This document shows positions 6,756 to 7,071 of a stretch of 7,071 bases of DNA, in pieces (the stretch's first letter is position 1; each line of letters opens with the position of its first letter). Below the pieces are notes generated by a model. It was not told the origin of the DNA. It was given only the letters and a program-made list of their open reading frames with translations, and did not search any database. The DNA is from Candidatus Zymogenus sp. (GTDB lineage Bacteria; Desulfobacterota; Zymogenia; Zymogenales; Zymogenaceae): the NCBI GenBank assembly GCA_030613285.1, contig JAUWME010000119.1, positions 1 through 7,071 of the forward strand, written 5' to 3'. The translations under genes were made by a program, and so were the position numbers.

Positions 6756-7071
6756 TCAATTTTTTGGCAACCTGTTGGCAACCTTATCTAAAATCCCGTT
6801 TATAAATGATGGGCTTTCATTAGTCCCGTATCGTTTTGCAATCTCGATGGCTTCGTTCATCGTAACGCTCGGTGGGATGTCATCTACAAACATTAGCTCG
6901 AAGATAGAAAACCTCAGGATGTTTCTGTCCACCAGTGACATCCGATTCAGCTTCCAGTTCTGAGAAACCTCATTTATTTGTTTATCTATTATCTCTCGAT
7001 TTTTTATTACACCTTCAATAAGCTCGACAAAAAAAGGACGGAGGTCACTATCGGTCTTGAAACTCTCCCAA
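6756..7071 (-). CDS. nusB: Transcription antitermination factor NusB, partial (5' end outside the window)
   Basis: NusB binds boxA RNA together with NusE (ribosomal protein S10) and promotes antitermination of rRNA operons. The reading frame is open from the right edge to a TGA at 6756-6758, giving about 105 codons; NusB is usually about 140 aa, so some 35-40 N-terminal residues lie outside. The visible part begins near WESFKTDSDLRPFF. It then has the NusB hallmarks DRNILRFSIFEL, a V-T-M-NEAIEIAKRYG helix, and FINGILDKVA close to the C-terminus, which match E. coli NusB (NEAIELAKSFG, FVNGVLDKAA) as I recall it. An ATG at 6939-6941 is internal (the Met before S-L-V-D-R-N), not the start. In many bacteria nusB follows ribH, so riboflavin genes may lie to the right (inference). 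Confidence 0.93.
   Translation of the reverse strand, partial: WESFKTDSDLRPFFVELIEGVIKNREIIDKQINEVSQNWKLNRMSLVDRNILRFSIFELMFVDDIPPSVTMNEAIEIAKRYGTNESPSFINGILDKVANRLPKN

Noticed and set aside
6775..6963. 62-aa plus-strand ORF opposite nusB
   Set aside because: The minus strand here is a clear NusB C-terminus; the plus-strand product matches nothing.
1..7071. A new defence system, CRISPR array, intact mobile element or RNA gene
   Set aside because: I saw no repeat-spacer array, transposase or recombinase gene, tRNA or rRNA-like sequence, or defence-type gene combination.

Overview
The window (7,071 bp, roughly 40-45% G+C by eye) carries six protein genes. Three read on the plus strand in the left part (a glycerol-3-phosphate acyltransferase, an RlpA-type lipoprotein, and a flavin-reductase gene followed closely by a small conserved-looking gene). 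On the minus strand in the right part lie two alpha/beta hydrolases downstream of a nusB gene that is cut by the window edge. That makes four plus-strand genes and three minus-strand genes when the partial nusB is counted. The outer-membrane-type lipoprotein with a SPOR domain and the PlsB-type acyltransferase point to a Gram-negative bacterium. The protein flavour suggests a Desulfobacterota/deltaproteobacterial lineage, but this is an impression and no marker in the window proves it.

Layout: 1-135 is a leader with a plausible sigma70 promoter. 136-2799 is plsB (887 aa), first enzyme of phospholipid synthesis. 2800-2985 is AT-rich spacer ending in a strong ribosome binding site. 2986-3819 is an rlpA-like lipoprotein gene for septal peptidoglycan work. 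3820-4003 is a spacer containing a REP/MITE-like pair of direct repeats with alternative hairpins. 4004-4495 encodes a flavin-reductase-like protein, and 4501-4758 an 85-aa protein only 5 bp behind it, so the two are probably one transcription unit. 4759-4948 is the convergent junction, very rich in C and poor in G on the plus strand, which fits a Rho-dependent terminator for the plus-strand unit. On the minus strand, nusB (6756 to beyond the edge), a soluble MhpC-like hydrolase (5932-6696) and a membrane-anchored hydrolase (4949-5896) follow one another with gaps of 59 and 35 bp and look like one operon.

The genes are mostly envelope and lipid housekeeping: PlsB makes lysophosphatidic acid, the RlpA-like protein acts at the septum, and the hydrolases have unknown substrates. 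I find no defence system, CRISPR array, tRNA, rRNA or intact mobile element. The most interesting signals are a gapless internal duplication in PlsB (a degenerate acyltransferase copy exactly 304 residues upstream of the active one), the repeat pair at 3831-3917, and the C-rich junction. I do not see convincing evidence of a new multi-gene system.
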